Shown here: positions 8,368 to 18,100 of the stretch, one piece after another
Layout: each line of letters opens with the position of its first letter
Position numbering within the stretch: position 1 is the stretch's first letter
Source of the DNA: Bowmanella dokdonensis
GTDB lineage: Bacteria; Pseudomonadota; Gammaproteobacteria; Enterobacterales; Alteromonadaceae
Direction of reading: 5' to 3'
Assembly (NCBI RefSeq): GCF_017254865.1
Contig: NZ_JAFKCV010000008.1
Coordinates: forward strand, 1 to 64,000
DNA length: 64,000 nt
Made by a program: the position numbers and the translations under genes
The notes under the pieces: model-generated
The model's input: the letters and a program-made list of their open reading frames with translations, nothing else
What the model was told of the DNA's origin: nothing
Databases searched by the model: none

Positions 8368-8630
8368 TGCCCATCCTGAGATTGTTCAGCATACTGTTGG
8401 TAAATACGCACAAACTCGCCGAAGGTGTTCGGATAAACAGGGATAGCCATCTCTGTAAACGGGTCAATGCCCAAATCTTCTTCCAGTTGCGCCACCAGCA
8501 TGGCAAACCCAAGGGAGTCAAGTCCGCTTTGCAACAACACTGTATCTTCACGGATGGGCTCCATCAATTGGCAGTCACTTATTTCTGCCACCTGATACAT
8601 GGCCTCTCGAATTATTTGTTCAGTATTCAC
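8364..8630 (-). CDS. Acyl carrier protein
   Basis: An 88-residue protein with the phosphopantetheine attachment motif GLDSLGFAML and a typical acidic helix LEEDLGIDPF after it. The serine of DSL carries the prosthetic group. It overlaps the acyl-AMP ligase by four bases and precedes the ketoreductase, so it is a dedicated carrier for this locus rather than the fatty-acid ACP. Confidence 0.9.
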   Translation of the reverse strand: MNTEQIIREAMYQVAEISDCQLMEPIREDTVLLQSGLDSLGFAMLVAQLEEDLGIDPFTEMAIPVYPNTFGEFVRIYQQYAEQSQDGQ

Positions 8631-8644
8631 TACTGCTCCTGGAA

Positions 8645-9223
8645 TTAAACAAACTCAATTAACTGGCTCGCTTGGCGGATTTGACCTGGAAGCCTGGCCA
8701 GGACACTGTTTCTCTGCCCAGGCCAGTGTTTGACTGGGTAACGGAAACGGAGCACATCATAAGATAAACCCTGACGTGTTCCTCCTGGCCTGGAAGGCAA
8801 TTCTTCGTATTGAAACAGCCTGTGCAGTTTTACCATGCTTTGATTAAAGCTCAGTACCTCGGCCAGCAGAAACTTTTCTTCAGGCCAGGTGGCGGCATAG
8901 TCCAGCGCTGCCACTTCAAGTAGCAGACCGCTGCCGGGCCATATGTCGGTCTCGCCGAGATAACAACCCCACTCAGGGGTCAAGCTATCCAGCCCGCTGA
9001 AATTCAACACTCCAACTGGTCGTTCATTTTGATAAAACACCCAGAAACTTCGGCTGGCATCTTTTGCCAATCGCTCAAACCAGTCCAGATGTTGCTGCCA
9101 ACTGATGGGTTGATCATTGTGCATAAAATCCCTCACCCTGGGAGCATTCCGCCACTCCCAGACCCGTTTGAGATGTTGCTCATCCAACCGACGAAACAGA
9201 CTGTTAGGATATTGCTTACGCAA
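8645..9223 (-). CDS. pseH: UDP-4-amino-sugar N-acetyltransferase PseH (GNAT fold)
   Basis: The 192-residue protein has the GNAT layout with LKRVWEWRNAPRVRDFMHN at the front, a core strand RPVGVLNFSGL and the segment FLLAEVLSFNQSMVKLHRLFQYE, typical of PseH and RimJ-like enzymes. PseH transfers acetyl (or another acyl group) to the 4-amino group of UDP-4-amino-4,6-dideoxy-AltNAc, the third step of CMP-pseudaminic acid synthesis. It overlaps pseG by eight bases. Because an ACP and acyl-AMP ligase follow directly, the acyl donor could be unusual here; that is inference. Confidence 0.85.
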   Translation of the reverse strand: MRKQYPNSLFRRLDEQHLKRVWEWRNAPRVRDFMHNDQPISWQQHLDWFERLAKDASRSFWVFYQNERPVGVLNFSGLDSLTPEWGCYLGETDIWPGSGLLLEVAALDYAATWPEEKFLLAEVLSFNQSMVKLHRLFQYEELPSRPGGTRQGLSYDVLRFRYPVKHWPGQRNSVLARLPGQIRQASQLIEFV

Positions 9224-10256
9224 AACTTACTCCAGGCCTGAGTTCCTCCAGCATGGCGGTAACGACCCGCTCTGCCCCCTGTGTATCGGCAGATTGTGCG
9301 GCATGTTTATGCATTGTCTGCAGGCGCGCATCATTCTTCCATAACTGCATCACCTGCTCTGCCAGTTTGCCGCAATCCAGCTCACGCCCATCGTGGGTTT
9401 CACACCACCCCTGCACTCTGGCCTGCTCCGTGGCATTTTGCTGGTTGTCTGCTACCACCAGCAAAACACTGGGAGTGGCACATGCCTGGAGTTCATATTG
9501 GCTGCCCCCTGCTGCAGAGATAACCAATCGCGCCCGGCTGAATACATCAGCCATCTGTTGACAGTCATGAAGGTGTTGAACCAATAAGTTTGTTTGACTG
9601 ACAAACTGCCTGAGTGAGGTCAGATGCGGATAAGCCGCACCGGTAATGACGCGTATTGGCATGCGGGCCCGATGCTTTTGTAAAGCACTAAGAATCCCAA
9701 GGGTCAAATCGAGCGGGTCGCTGCCTCCCAGGGTCACGACCAGATCCTTTCGCGACTGCCAGGGCTGCTGCGACTGGAAAAGAAATTCCCGGCGCAATAC
9801 CCGATACCGTTGACCCACACAGAGCCTGGCTTCCGGTGCACTGTACTGATAGCCAAGGTCTTGTGCATTGCCGGCCCCATTTATCACCAGATCGGCGTAC
9901 AAGGGACCACTGTCATTATTGTCATCAAACAGTGCCATGTGCTCTGTATTGTCTTTAAGTAAACGTCGATACCGCTCAGTAAACTGATAACCATCCAATA
10001 CTATCCAGTTGGCTTGACTGAAATCAGTTCGTTGCTTTAGCCATGCTATTTCAGCCAGTATCGGCATCTCAGGGATAACCTGTACCTTGCCGACCCAGTC
10101 ATGACGTTTCTGGCAAAATGGTAAAGAAGTCTGACTAATAATGAAGGTTACTTCGATATCTTCGGCCTGAAGATGCTGAGCCAGAGCCAGGCAGCGCATT
10201 AAATGTCCCAATCCTATCTGGCTGTTGCCATCGACCCTGAAAAGAACACGGTGCAC
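9216..10256 (-). CDS. pseG: UDP-2,4-diacetamido-2,4,6-trideoxy-altropyranose hydrolase PseG
   Basis: The N-terminus reads VLFRVDGNSQIGLGHLMRCLALA. It contains the R-x-D-x-S-x-x-I-G-x-G-H-x-M-R motif of PseG, with the catalytic histidine at residue 18 (His17 in the Campylobacter enzyme). A GT-B-like C-terminal domain follows (VVTLGGSDPLDLTLGIL; VISAAGGSQYELQACATPSVL). PseG removes UDP to release the free altrose sugar used by PseI. Length 346 is normal. It lies three bases after pseI and overlaps pseH. Confidence 0.92.
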   Translation of the reverse strand: MHRVLFRVDGNSQIGLGHLMRCLALAQHLQAEDIEVTFIISQTSLPFCQKRHDWVGKVQVIPEMPILAEIAWLKQRTDFSQANWIVLDGYQFTERYRRLLKDNTEHMALFDDNNDSGPLYADLVINGAGNAQDLGYQYSAPEARLCVGQRYRVLRREFLFQSQQPWQSRKDLVVTLGGSDPLDLTLGILSALQKHRARMPIRVITGAAYPHLTSLRQFVSQTNLLVQHLHDCQQMADVFSRARLVISAAGGSQYELQACATPSVLLVVADNQQNATEQARVQGWCETHDGRELDCGKLAEQVMQLWKNDARLQTMHKHAAQSADTQGAERVVTAMLEELRPGVSFA

Positions 10257-10259
10257 GGC

Positions 10260-11321
10260 TTACTCCAGCACTTCCCAGCTAAGCGGCGTCCCTTTGCCGA
10301 TAGCGACTTTCGCCTTTCGTCCAAGCACAGAATCCCAATGCTTAGGAGCCAAGCCAAAAGCCGGGCGCACAATACGCAGATTGTCGGGGCTTAACGAGTC
10401 TCCGGCCCTGATATCACGGCTGACATAGATAGAACGGCGATACTGCCTTGATTTTTCCTCAGCCTGGCTGCCTCCGTAGGTGACCTTGCCCATTGCCTGC
10501 CAGGCTCTTTCGGTTTCCACCACTAATGCCTTAAGTTCGTGCGGTTCAAGTGAAAAAGCCGCATCCACACCGCCGGCACTGCGATCGAGTACAAAATGCT
10601 TTTCAATCAAGGTAGCGCCTAAGGCTACCGCCGCTACCGATACACCAATACCACCCGTATGATCAGACAGCCCGACCTGACAGGAAAAAGCCTCACGCAT
10701 ATGAGGGATAGTGGCCAGGTTGGTATTGAGCGGCTCGGCCGGATAGGTGCTGGTACATTTAAGCAGGATGATATCCTTGCATCCTGCCGCCCTGGCTGTG
10801 CTCACTGCCTCTTCAATCTCGGCAAGACTGGCCATGCCTGTAGACATAATCAGCGGCTTGCCTTTGCTTGCCGCCTTACGAACAAGGGGAATATCGGTTA
10901 GCTCGAACGAAGCGATCTTAAAACAGGACACATCGAGTTCATCAAGGAAATCCACCGCTTTTTCATCAAAGGGCGAACTGAAGGCCAGTATGCCCAGTTC
11001 TTTAGCCCGCTTGAAGAGGATTTCATGCCATTCATAGGGCGTGGCTGCCTTTTGATACAAAGCATGTAACTTTTCGCCGTGCCATAGACTGTCTTTTTCC
11101 TGGATCACAAATCCCGGCGCATCCACATCCAGGGTCATCGAATCGGCCGTAAATGTCTGCAATTTGATTGCGTGGGCACCCGCCTTGGCGGCAGCCTCTA
11201 CCATTTCCAGCGCCAAACCAAGATCCTGACCATGGTTACCTGACAGTTCGGCGATGATTAAGGGAGGCCGCTCCGGCCCGATAACACGCTCAGCGATTCT
11301 GATGGGCTTCACTTTGCTCAT
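10260..11321 (-). CDS. pseI: Pseudaminic acid synthase PseI
   Basis: From the ATG at 11321 the protein starts MSKVKPIRIAERVIG and continues PPLIIAELSGNHGQDL, the NeuB/PseI barrel opening. Key blocks are AIKLQTFTADSMT, CFKIASFELTDIPLV, GLSDHTGGIGVSVAAV and TLIEKHFVLDRSAGGVD, followed by a C-terminal SAF (antifreeze-like) domain. It condenses the altrose sugar with phosphoenolpyruvate to pseudaminic acid. A longer frame exists to 11393, but its extra residues do not match the family, so the internal ATG was chosen; it overlaps the GT9 gene by 32 bases. About 353 residues, the usual size. Confidence 0.93.
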   Translation of the reverse strand: MSKVKPIRIAERVIGPERPPLIIAELSGNHGQDLGLALEMVEAAAKAGAHAIKLQTFTADSMTLDVDAPGFVIQEKDSLWHGEKLHALYQKAATPYEWHEILFKRAKELGILAFSSPFDEKAVDFLDELDVSCFKIASFELTDIPLVRKAASKGKPLIMSTGMASLAEIEEAVSTARAAGCKDIILLKCTSTYPAEPLNTNLATIPHMREAFSCQVGLSDHTGGIGVSVAAVALGATLIEKHFVLDRSAGGVDAAFSLEPHELKALVVETERAWQAMGKVTYGGSQAEEKSRQYRRSIYVSRDIRAGDSLSPDNLRIVRPAFGLAPKHWDSVLGRKAKVAIGKGTPLSWEVLE

Positions 11322-12285
11322 CCTCAAAGATGGAATGGATACTCTCAGCCAGTTGTTCAGCGGGTATGGGGCCGTCATGGGGGTCGGTGGCATAGTCCGG
11401 CATCAGGGTGCGGGGATCCACATCGCCACATACCACCAGAGACGGACAGCCCACGGTACTGGCCAGCCACTGAGGCGCTGAGGGGGCCGTTACCAGTAAA
11501 TCGGTGGCTTTTAATTGCATCAACGTCTGACGCAGGGGGATTTTGCCATCGAATCCCGTCCATACGTGATAGCCCATATCTTGCAAAATACCTTGCAGGG
11601 CTTGGGCAAATGGATAGCTGCGCTCGGCCGTTCTGGCCTGTGGTGCCAGGGCAATGATCTTTTTCTGTTTACCGATTTTTTTCAGTCGCTGATCTGCTGG
11701 CACATCTACCGACCAGTCCATCTCCAGCTCATCGAAACCGCAACAGGTACGCAGGTAAAATTCCGGATAGCCATTGTCCGGCAGCAAGCTGCTTTGCCAC
11801 CAGGGAGTGTGCCAGCGGTGCATACTGAAAAAGCTGCTTTGCATATAGCTGACCGGGTCATTAACGTATTCGGCTTTGAGCTGCTGGGACTGAAATTGAT
11901 CGATAAGGCTCTGCACCGACACGCTCATGGTATTGCCCGTCACCGGCTCACCGGCATCCTTAAGGAAGCGAGCCAAAAAGCAGGGCATAAACCAGGTGTC
12001 CAGATTGACGATATGGGTATAGCCTTCGGCGATAATCTGCTCAGCCAGTCCCAGAAAGGTCTCCATGGCCGGGATAATATTCTCCGGCCACTGATCCTTT
12101 TCCAGCCCCCAGACATGGGTATCCGGCTCCGCCAGACGTATCATTTCCTGGCCAGCAGCAAAGGTCAGGAAGCTGAATCTGGCCTGTGGAAACTCTTTCT
12201 TAAAATGTCGAAGGGCCGGGATGCCAATACAGGTCACATCGCCTAAGCCCAGCATACGGATAAGTAATATCTTTTCTTGGCTCAC
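11290..12285 (-). CDS. Family 9 (heptosyltransferase-like) glycosyltransferase
   Basis: The start ILLIRMLGLGDVTCIGIPALRHFKKEFP and the late ATDLLVTAPSAPQWLASTVGCPSLVVCG are the paired GT9 signatures (sugar-nucleotide GT-B fold, as in WaaC/WaaF). It overlaps pseF by four bases and pseI by 32, so it is firmly part of the pse operon and not of an LPS-core operon. The acceptor may be the flagellin glycan or an LPS sugar. A cytoplasmic enzyme; the sugar is unknown. Confidence 0.82.
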   Translation of the reverse strand: MSQEKILLIRMLGLGDVTCIGIPALRHFKKEFPQARFSFLTFAAGQEMIRLAEPDTHVWGLEKDQWPENIIPAMETFLGLAEQIIAEGYTHIVNLDTWFMPCFLARFLKDAGEPVTGNTMSVSVQSLIDQFQSQQLKAEYVNDPVSYMQSSFFSMHRWHTPWWQSSLLPDNGYPEFYLRTCCGFDELEMDWSVDVPADQRLKKIGKQKKIIALAPQARTAERSYPFAQALQGILQDMGYHVWTGFDGKIPLRQTLMQLKATDLLVTAPSAPQWLASTVGCPSLVVCGDVDPRTLMPDYATDPHDGPIPAEQLAESIHSIFEDEQSEAHQNR

Positions 12286-12983
12286 AGATTCTTCTCTTTG
12301 ATGAAGGCTTTATACAACAGCTCGGCGCGCTGCCAATCCTCAGGGGTATCAATATCCTGAACCAGATAGCGGGGTAGTACAACCGGCATGCTGTGCTCTG
12401 CAAACATCGGCTTGGCGGACAGCCAGGCCTCTGTTCTGCCCCAGTAAAACTGCCCGGCATCATGGTAGGCCTCTTCCAGATCCTGGGAACGCTTGCCTAT
12501 GTGTTCTGGGTAGATTGGCTCCACTCCCCCACGAGGTATTTCTCGCAGGGCACGCTGAATAGGAAAGGCAAAGCTGCTGACCGAGAAGGCAAAAGCCTTG
12601 TCGGGATATTGCTCAAGTTTCTGAAGCCCCTCCAGCAGGGAGAAGGGTTGCAACAGCGGCGCCGTGGCATAGAGACAACAGGTCAGCTCAATTGCCTGCC
12701 CCTGTTCCTGACAATAGCGGATTGCATGGCGCACCACCGGGCTGGTGCCTGTATGATCATCAGCCAGCTCTGTGGGCCTGACAAAAGGTACTTCGGCACC
12801 ATATTGCCGGGCGATCTCGGCCACCGCTTCACTATCGGTGGACACCAGAACACGGTCGAACAGCCCGGTCTGTCTGGCCACTTCAATGGAGTAGGCTATG
12901 AGAGGTTTGCCACAAAAGGGCTTAATATTCTTGCCAGGGATACGTTTACTGCCACCTCTGGCCGGGATTACGGCGATCTTCAA
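12282..12983 (-). CDS. pseF: Pseudaminic acid cytidylyltransferase PseF
   Basis: The protein opens MKIAVIPARGGSKRIPGKNI, the CMP-nonulosonate synthetase P-loop-like motif (residues 7-18), with VLVSTDSEAVAEIARQYGA and the C-terminal PRYLVQDIDTPEDWQRAELLY typical of PseF/NeuA. It activates pseudaminic acid with CTP to CMP-Pse, the donor for the Maf glycosyltransferase. 233 residues; four-base overlaps on both sides. Confidence 0.92.
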   Translation of the reverse strand: MKIAVIPARGGSKRIPGKNIKPFCGKPLIAYSIEVARQTGLFDRVLVSTDSEAVAEIARQYGAEVPFVRPTELADDHTGTSPVVRHAIRYCQEQGQAIELTCCLYATAPLLQPFSLLEGLQKLEQYPDKAFAFSVSSFAFPIQRALREIPRGGVEPIYPEHIGKRSQDLEEAYHDAGQFYWGRTEAWLSAKPMFAEHSMPVVLPRYLVQDIDTPEDWQRAELLYKAFIKEKNL

Positions 12984-14128
12984 TTCAGGCTCTCTTTAAC
13001 TGCTTGGATAACCCTGGTTTGTTCATCGGCAGTAAGTCCGGGAAATAAAGGTAAAGTAATGGCCTGCCGGTAAAACGTCTCGGCATTTGGAAAATCGCCT
13101 GGCTTAAAGCCCATCCGCCGGTAATAAGGCTGTAAATGGATGGGAATATAATGCACATTGGCGCCAATCCCCTTACCCTGCAAGGAAGCGAAAATCTGAC
13201 TCCGCAGGCTTTCTTCAACACCGATGCTGTACAAATGCCAGGCACTTTTTGCCTGGCTGGATGTCCCTGGCAGCCTGAGCGACAAGCCGGCCAGCGCCTC
13301 AGTGTATCTTTGCGCACGCTCACTGCGGGACTCGATAAAGGCATTCAGCCTGCTCAGTTGCGACAAGCCCAGTGCCGCATGCAGATCACTCAGGCGGTAA
13401 TTGTAGCCCAGCGTCACCTGCTGATAGTACCAGGGACCGTCTGACTCACCTTCCATATGGTCAGGATCACGGGTAATGCCATGGCTGGCAAACTGCCTGA
13501 GTTGGCGGGCAATCTCAGGAGCATTGGTCAGCACCGCTCCGCCCTCGGCCGTGGTGATGGATTTGACCGGGTGAAAGCTCAGCACACAGGCGTCCGAATA
13601 AACACAACTACCTACCGGTTTATCCCGATAAGTCCCACCCAGGGCATGGCTGGCATCCTCAATTAACTTAATGCCATAAGGTTCAGTGAGCCTTTGAATT
13701 GCCTGCATATCGCAACTCAGACCGGCAAAATGCACCACCACCATAACCTTTGGAAGACGATTGGATCTGGCGGCCTGAAGCAGCTTTTCGGCCAGGGCAT
13801 TGAGACAAAGGTTGCCCGTTTTAACATCAATATCGACAAAATCGACCCGGGCACCGCAATAAAGGCCGCAGTTGGCCGAGGCGACAAAGGAATTGGGGGA
13901 GGTCCACAGCCAGTCGTCCGGCCCCAATCCAAGTGCCAGACAGGCAATATGTAAGGCCGAGGTGCCGCTATTAACCGCCACTGTATGTGCAGCGCCGCAA
14001 TATTCCTTCAGAGCCTGTTCAAACCTGGGAACCTGCTGGCCCTGGGTCAGAAACTGATTTTCCAGTACATCGACCACCGCATCCAAATCGGCTCTGTCGA
14101 TCTGATGCCTGCCATAGGGAATCGTCAT
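12980..14128 (-). CDS. pseC: UDP-4-amino-4,6-dideoxy-AltNAc transaminase PseC
   Basis: DegT/DnrJ/EryC1 aminotransferase of 382 residues. PLP-site features are NSGTSALHIACLAL, VVHFAGLSCDM, LIEDASHALGG and LSFHPVKSITTAEGGAVL, where Lys189 is the Schiff-base lysine. PseC transfers an amino group from glutamate to the 4-keto product of PseB. It overlaps pseB and pseF by four bases each, in the common pathway order B-C-F. Confidence 0.93.
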   Translation of the reverse strand: MTIPYGRHQIDRADLDAVVDVLENQFLTQGQQVPRFEQALKEYCGAAHTVAVNSGTSALHIACLALGLGPDDWLWTSPNSFVASANCGLYCGARVDFVDIDVKTGNLCLNALAEKLLQAARSNRLPKVMVVVHFAGLSCDMQAIQRLTEPYGIKLIEDASHALGGTYRDKPVGSCVYSDACVLSFHPVKSITTAEGGAVLTNAPEIARQLRQFASHGITRDPDHMEGESDGPWYYQQVTLGYNYRLSDLHAALGLSQLSRLNAFIESRSERAQRYTEALAGLSLRLPGTSSQAKSAWHLYSIGVEESLRSQIFASLQGKGIGANVHYIPIHLQPYYRRMGFKPGDFPNAETFYRQAITLPLFPGLTADEQTRVIQAVKESLN

Positions 14129-15123
14129 ATGGAGGATGCGTCCATCTGCCGTAGTTCTTCCACGGTCAGAAAATGTGGGTTAGTGCCGGAATGGTACTCA
14201 AACCTGTCGGACACTGGCTGACCGGTCTCACCCAACTTGTTCTTTTTATAATTGATGTTTTTCTCGAAGAAAGTAATGGGCGGGGCGATGACATAATGAT
14301 CACTAAATTCCAGAGTGTGGTGTGCCACTTCTTCCGGCACCATCACCTCATGCAGTTTTTCGCCCGGCCGTATACCGATGACTTCGTAGTCACGCTTGCC
14401 ACTAATGGACTCCACCAAATCGACAATACGCACCGAAGGGATCTTAGGTACGAAAATTTCTCCCCCCTGCATGCGTTGAAAATTCTTCACCACAAACTCC
14501 ACCCCATCATCCAGGGTAATCCAGAAACGGGTCATTTCTTCGTGAGTGACGGGAAGTTTAGTTTTGCCTTCGGCAATCAGGCTCTTATAAAAAGGCACTA
14601 CTGAACCACGGGAGCCCACAACATTACCGTATCGGACCACCGCAAACCGGGTACCTTTGGCGCCGGAAATATTATTGGCCGCCACAAACAACTTGTCAGA
14701 AGCCAGTTTGGTAGCACCATAAAGGTTAACCGGGTTGGCCGCCTTGTCCGTGGACAGAGCTATCACTCTTGCTACATTGGATTCAATGGCCGCCTCAATC
14801 ACATTCTGCGCGCCCATGATGTTGGTCTTGATACATTCCATGGGATTGTATTCGGCAGCGGGAACCTGTTTGAGGGCAGCTGCATGGATCACATAATCAA
14901 CGTCCCGCATGGCTGTTTTCAAGCGATGCTTGTCTCTGACATCACCCAAAAAGTACCGCATACAGGGATGATCGAACTTTTGCTGCATTTCAAATTGTTT
15001 GAGCTCGTCACGAGAATAAATGATCAATTTCTTTGGAAAGCTACTCTTCAATACATTGGTAATAAACCGCTGACCGAAAGAACCTGTTCCACCTGTAATC
15101 AAGATATTTTTATTATCAAACAT
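14125..15123 (-). CDS. pseB: UDP-GlcNAc 4,6-dehydratase (inverting) PseB
   Basis: SDR-type nucleotide-sugar dehydratase of 332 residues: NAD motif GGTGSFG at residues 11-17, VIHAAALKQVPAAEYNP, ALSTDKAANPVNLYGATK with the YxxxK pair, and a C-terminal PGEKLHEVM block that is the hallmark of PseB/FlaA1 against the non-inverting PglF type. It commits UDP-GlcNAc to pseudaminic acid. The start overlaps the Maf gene stop by eight bases, tying sugar synthesis to the transferase and to the filament-cap genes upstream. Confidence 0.94.
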   Translation of the reverse strand: MFDNKNILITGGTGSFGQRFITNVLKSSFPKKLIIYSRDELKQFEMQQKFDHPCMRYFLGDVRDKHRLKTAMRDVDYVIHAAALKQVPAAEYNPMECIKTNIMGAQNVIEAAIESNVARVIALSTDKAANPVNLYGATKLASDKLFVAANNISGAKGTRFAVVRYGNVVGSRGSVVPFYKSLIAEGKTKLPVTHEEMTRFWITLDDGVEFVVKNFQRMQGGEIFVPKIPSVRIVDLVESISGKRDYEVIGIRPGEKLHEVMVPEEVAHHTLEFSDHYVIAPPITFFEKNINYKKNKLGETGQPVSDRFEYHSGTNPHFLTVEELRQMDASSI

Positions 15124-18100
15124 AAAGACTATCTTCCTCTCCCAGAATCGGAAACTTATTTAACACCTGTCGCTTTAACTTAGATATATTCTCAGTGGTT
15201 TCCTTTCTAAGCACTAGCATTTCAGGAGTAAGTTTCCCACCGAAATAATCTGCTCGATTACCCGAAGTCATAGTCAACTGAATCTTATCTTGACTACGAT
15301 TACTGAAACAAATCGCATCGTGACAATCATAAGAATAAAGACCGGATGCAGAAACACTAGCACAAATAGGCTTTAGAGATTCCGAATCGTCCACAATTAA
15401 CTTAGGCACAATCAGCCTCATGTCATGCAGATTACCAAGGTAACAGCAAAAAGTATAAAATCTTTTGATCTCATTAGCCTGACCGAACCCCCCCACTAAA
15501 TTCATATCTCCAGGAAGATAGATAAGTGTTACATTCTCTGGAATATCACAAGCGCTTATGCAATTACATATTTCATTTACAAAAACCACCAAACTCGTTT
15601 CATTAGACCAATTATAAAGCTCGTTAAGCTCTAACTTCGATCCCAGCCTTGGACTATAATAAATGAGAGTAATTTCACTAGATTTAAAATAAGTATCATT
15701 ATGCACAAAGTTTGCTTTGAATGGCTCACACCTCAAATTTAAACCTAGTTCTCTGTTTTTGTTGAAAAATTGGATTGAGCGCACGAAACGTTTGGAGTTA
15801 GAGAATATCAAAACATCCTGTTCTTGACTTACTTTCCGTATACTTACATCATACCGTTGATTGGCAAAAGTTGCAGATACATCAAAACGCATTGACTGGT
15901 TTACTAATCGATCTGATATTTTTATCAGACATTCCCTCCACCATACTAACGCCTTATTAAACTCCCTGACGACTTTACTCTCTACGGATGAAGAATATAG
16001 AATTTTTATAAATAAAGAGTTAGTGTAATTTACAGTTCCATAAAGTAAATAGAAAAGCAAAGAGCTTCCATTTTGATAGGATAAGAACAGAAGTCTTTTT
16101 TGTTGCTCTACTAACTCCTCACCCTCTTTAATCGAAGTAATATCGGCGCTTGATAGGTCGCAAAAAACTGCAAGTTCTCTCATCAATACTTTATAACTAA
16201 ATTTTTTCTCGTATAAAGTTTTAACTTTCTTCGGTTCATTAAAGAGAAATGGTTCCGTCTTCAACTGGGCAAGGCACTTTTCTTTCTCATCAGCAGTACA
16301 AATTATCAATACATCCCTAATATCCAATGCTTTAGCGTTTTTTATTCTAGCCCCATCGGAACAATTGTAACACTCTACCTTTCTTAACAGCAAAGACTGC
16401 TCTAAGATCATTCTAGAAACTTTGAATTCATGCTTGGTATAAACAATGGGTCTAAAATTACCTGCAACTTGACTAGCCATATTATTCTTTTCAGAGTAGT
16501 CATATTGTTCCTCACCACTATTTTTATAGTACCCAGACTGCTTAGAATGGTGATATTTCTTATCTGAGAATCCCAAATCGACACCGAGCAGATATATTTG
16601 CTGCATACCCAAGCTTACAAAAAAATTCATAGCAAAGTTGGTTACCGTGGGAAATGCGAATTTAAGCAGATGATAATTTTCCTCACCTAGTACCTGAAGT
16701 GTTGAAACAGTGGAAGATTCACCCTCCTTGAACGCTAGAAATGTATCTTTATATAATTCACAAGTGTCAGGATGGACACCATTACAGGAAATCAGACTAA
16801 CTTTCTTAAGATACTCCAAGTCTCCAACACGACATGCCCAGTCATAAGTTGAACGATTCTGTTCAATTTCAGCATGAAAATCAGGAACTATTCCATTACG
16901 ATGCAACACCTGCAGGGCTGTACCGCAGGAAACCACGATAGCTCTATCTTGCCATTCCTTAATTGCTGCAATAGAAAAATCCAGAGAGGGACCATTTCCC
17001 ACCAAAAAAATCGGTATATCTTTGGTTTTCTGACTCAGATATTGTTCCGGAGAACGCTTTAGAAACGGATACTTTTTCCTAAACACTTCTTTAGTGTGGG
17101 CAATCCCATAATAGGCGTGATCGAAATACTCTCCCATTGATATCACCACCTGAAGCTGTTCCCGTAGCTGCGCTATAGCCTGATTCAGAGCGCTATTGTA
17201 GTAGGTTTGATAAAAATAAGTGCTATTAAGAACATAAGGACCGATTGCATAAAATTGATTCAGTAGGTCTCTAAACAAGTGTGAGCCATCATCACCAATA
17301 TTGATATAAACTCTCGCATTGGAAGCATCAATCCGTTGCAGAAGGTTAGCCCAATCAATTGCAAAAAGTGAGGCATAGAAAAAATCCCGGTTGGGTTCAC
17401 AAAGGAATATCTTCTCCACCTGATGAGCCGTCATCATACTTTCAAGCTGATAACCACAGCCCAAGCCAAACATAATCACTGACTTGATGGTTTCCGGCAG
17501 GCTACCCTGCTCCTCTTCCAGCTCTTTAAGTATCTCCTCTGTCTTTGCCACGAACTGGTAGTGAAGGTAGTGTTTAAGCTTGGTTCCAGTGTAGCCAAGT
17601 ACCAGCCCGTCTTTATGGGGAAACTCAGCAAATCCCTGAAAATTTACTTCCCCTTCAATCTTGGGGCTGTTGCCATACCAGGGAATCAGGCGTTTCTTGT
17701 CAATCAGATTGATTTGCCCTTCCGCGTTTCGGATGGGCAACCAAAGTACTGGCTTGTAGTGCTGGAACTCCTTGTGAATGGCCGGAAAATACCTGGCAAA
17801 GGCATCCAGATTGGCCTGATAAAGGGCATCTCCATGGGACACATCTGACCAAAGCTCTGGTGTGGCGGGGGCTGTCCAGGGCGGACAATACTCATCTGAA
17901 GACTCAAAGAAATGAAATCGCAGCCCTTTTTCAGTTAACTCAGACCAATTGCTTTGCTGAAGCTGGCTGGCGATGGAATTGAACACAGGATGATTATAGT
18001 GCTGGTAAATATAGGCTTTGCTTACCGGTACATGCTGTCTGAGTTCAGTCAGGTCTGCAACGATATCCCTGCCATCCTTCTCAATTTGCAGATAGATTGC

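Noticed and set aside
11515-12246. 243-residue plus-strand frame opposite the GT9 gene
   Set aside because: Antisense shadow of a conserved glycosyltransferase.
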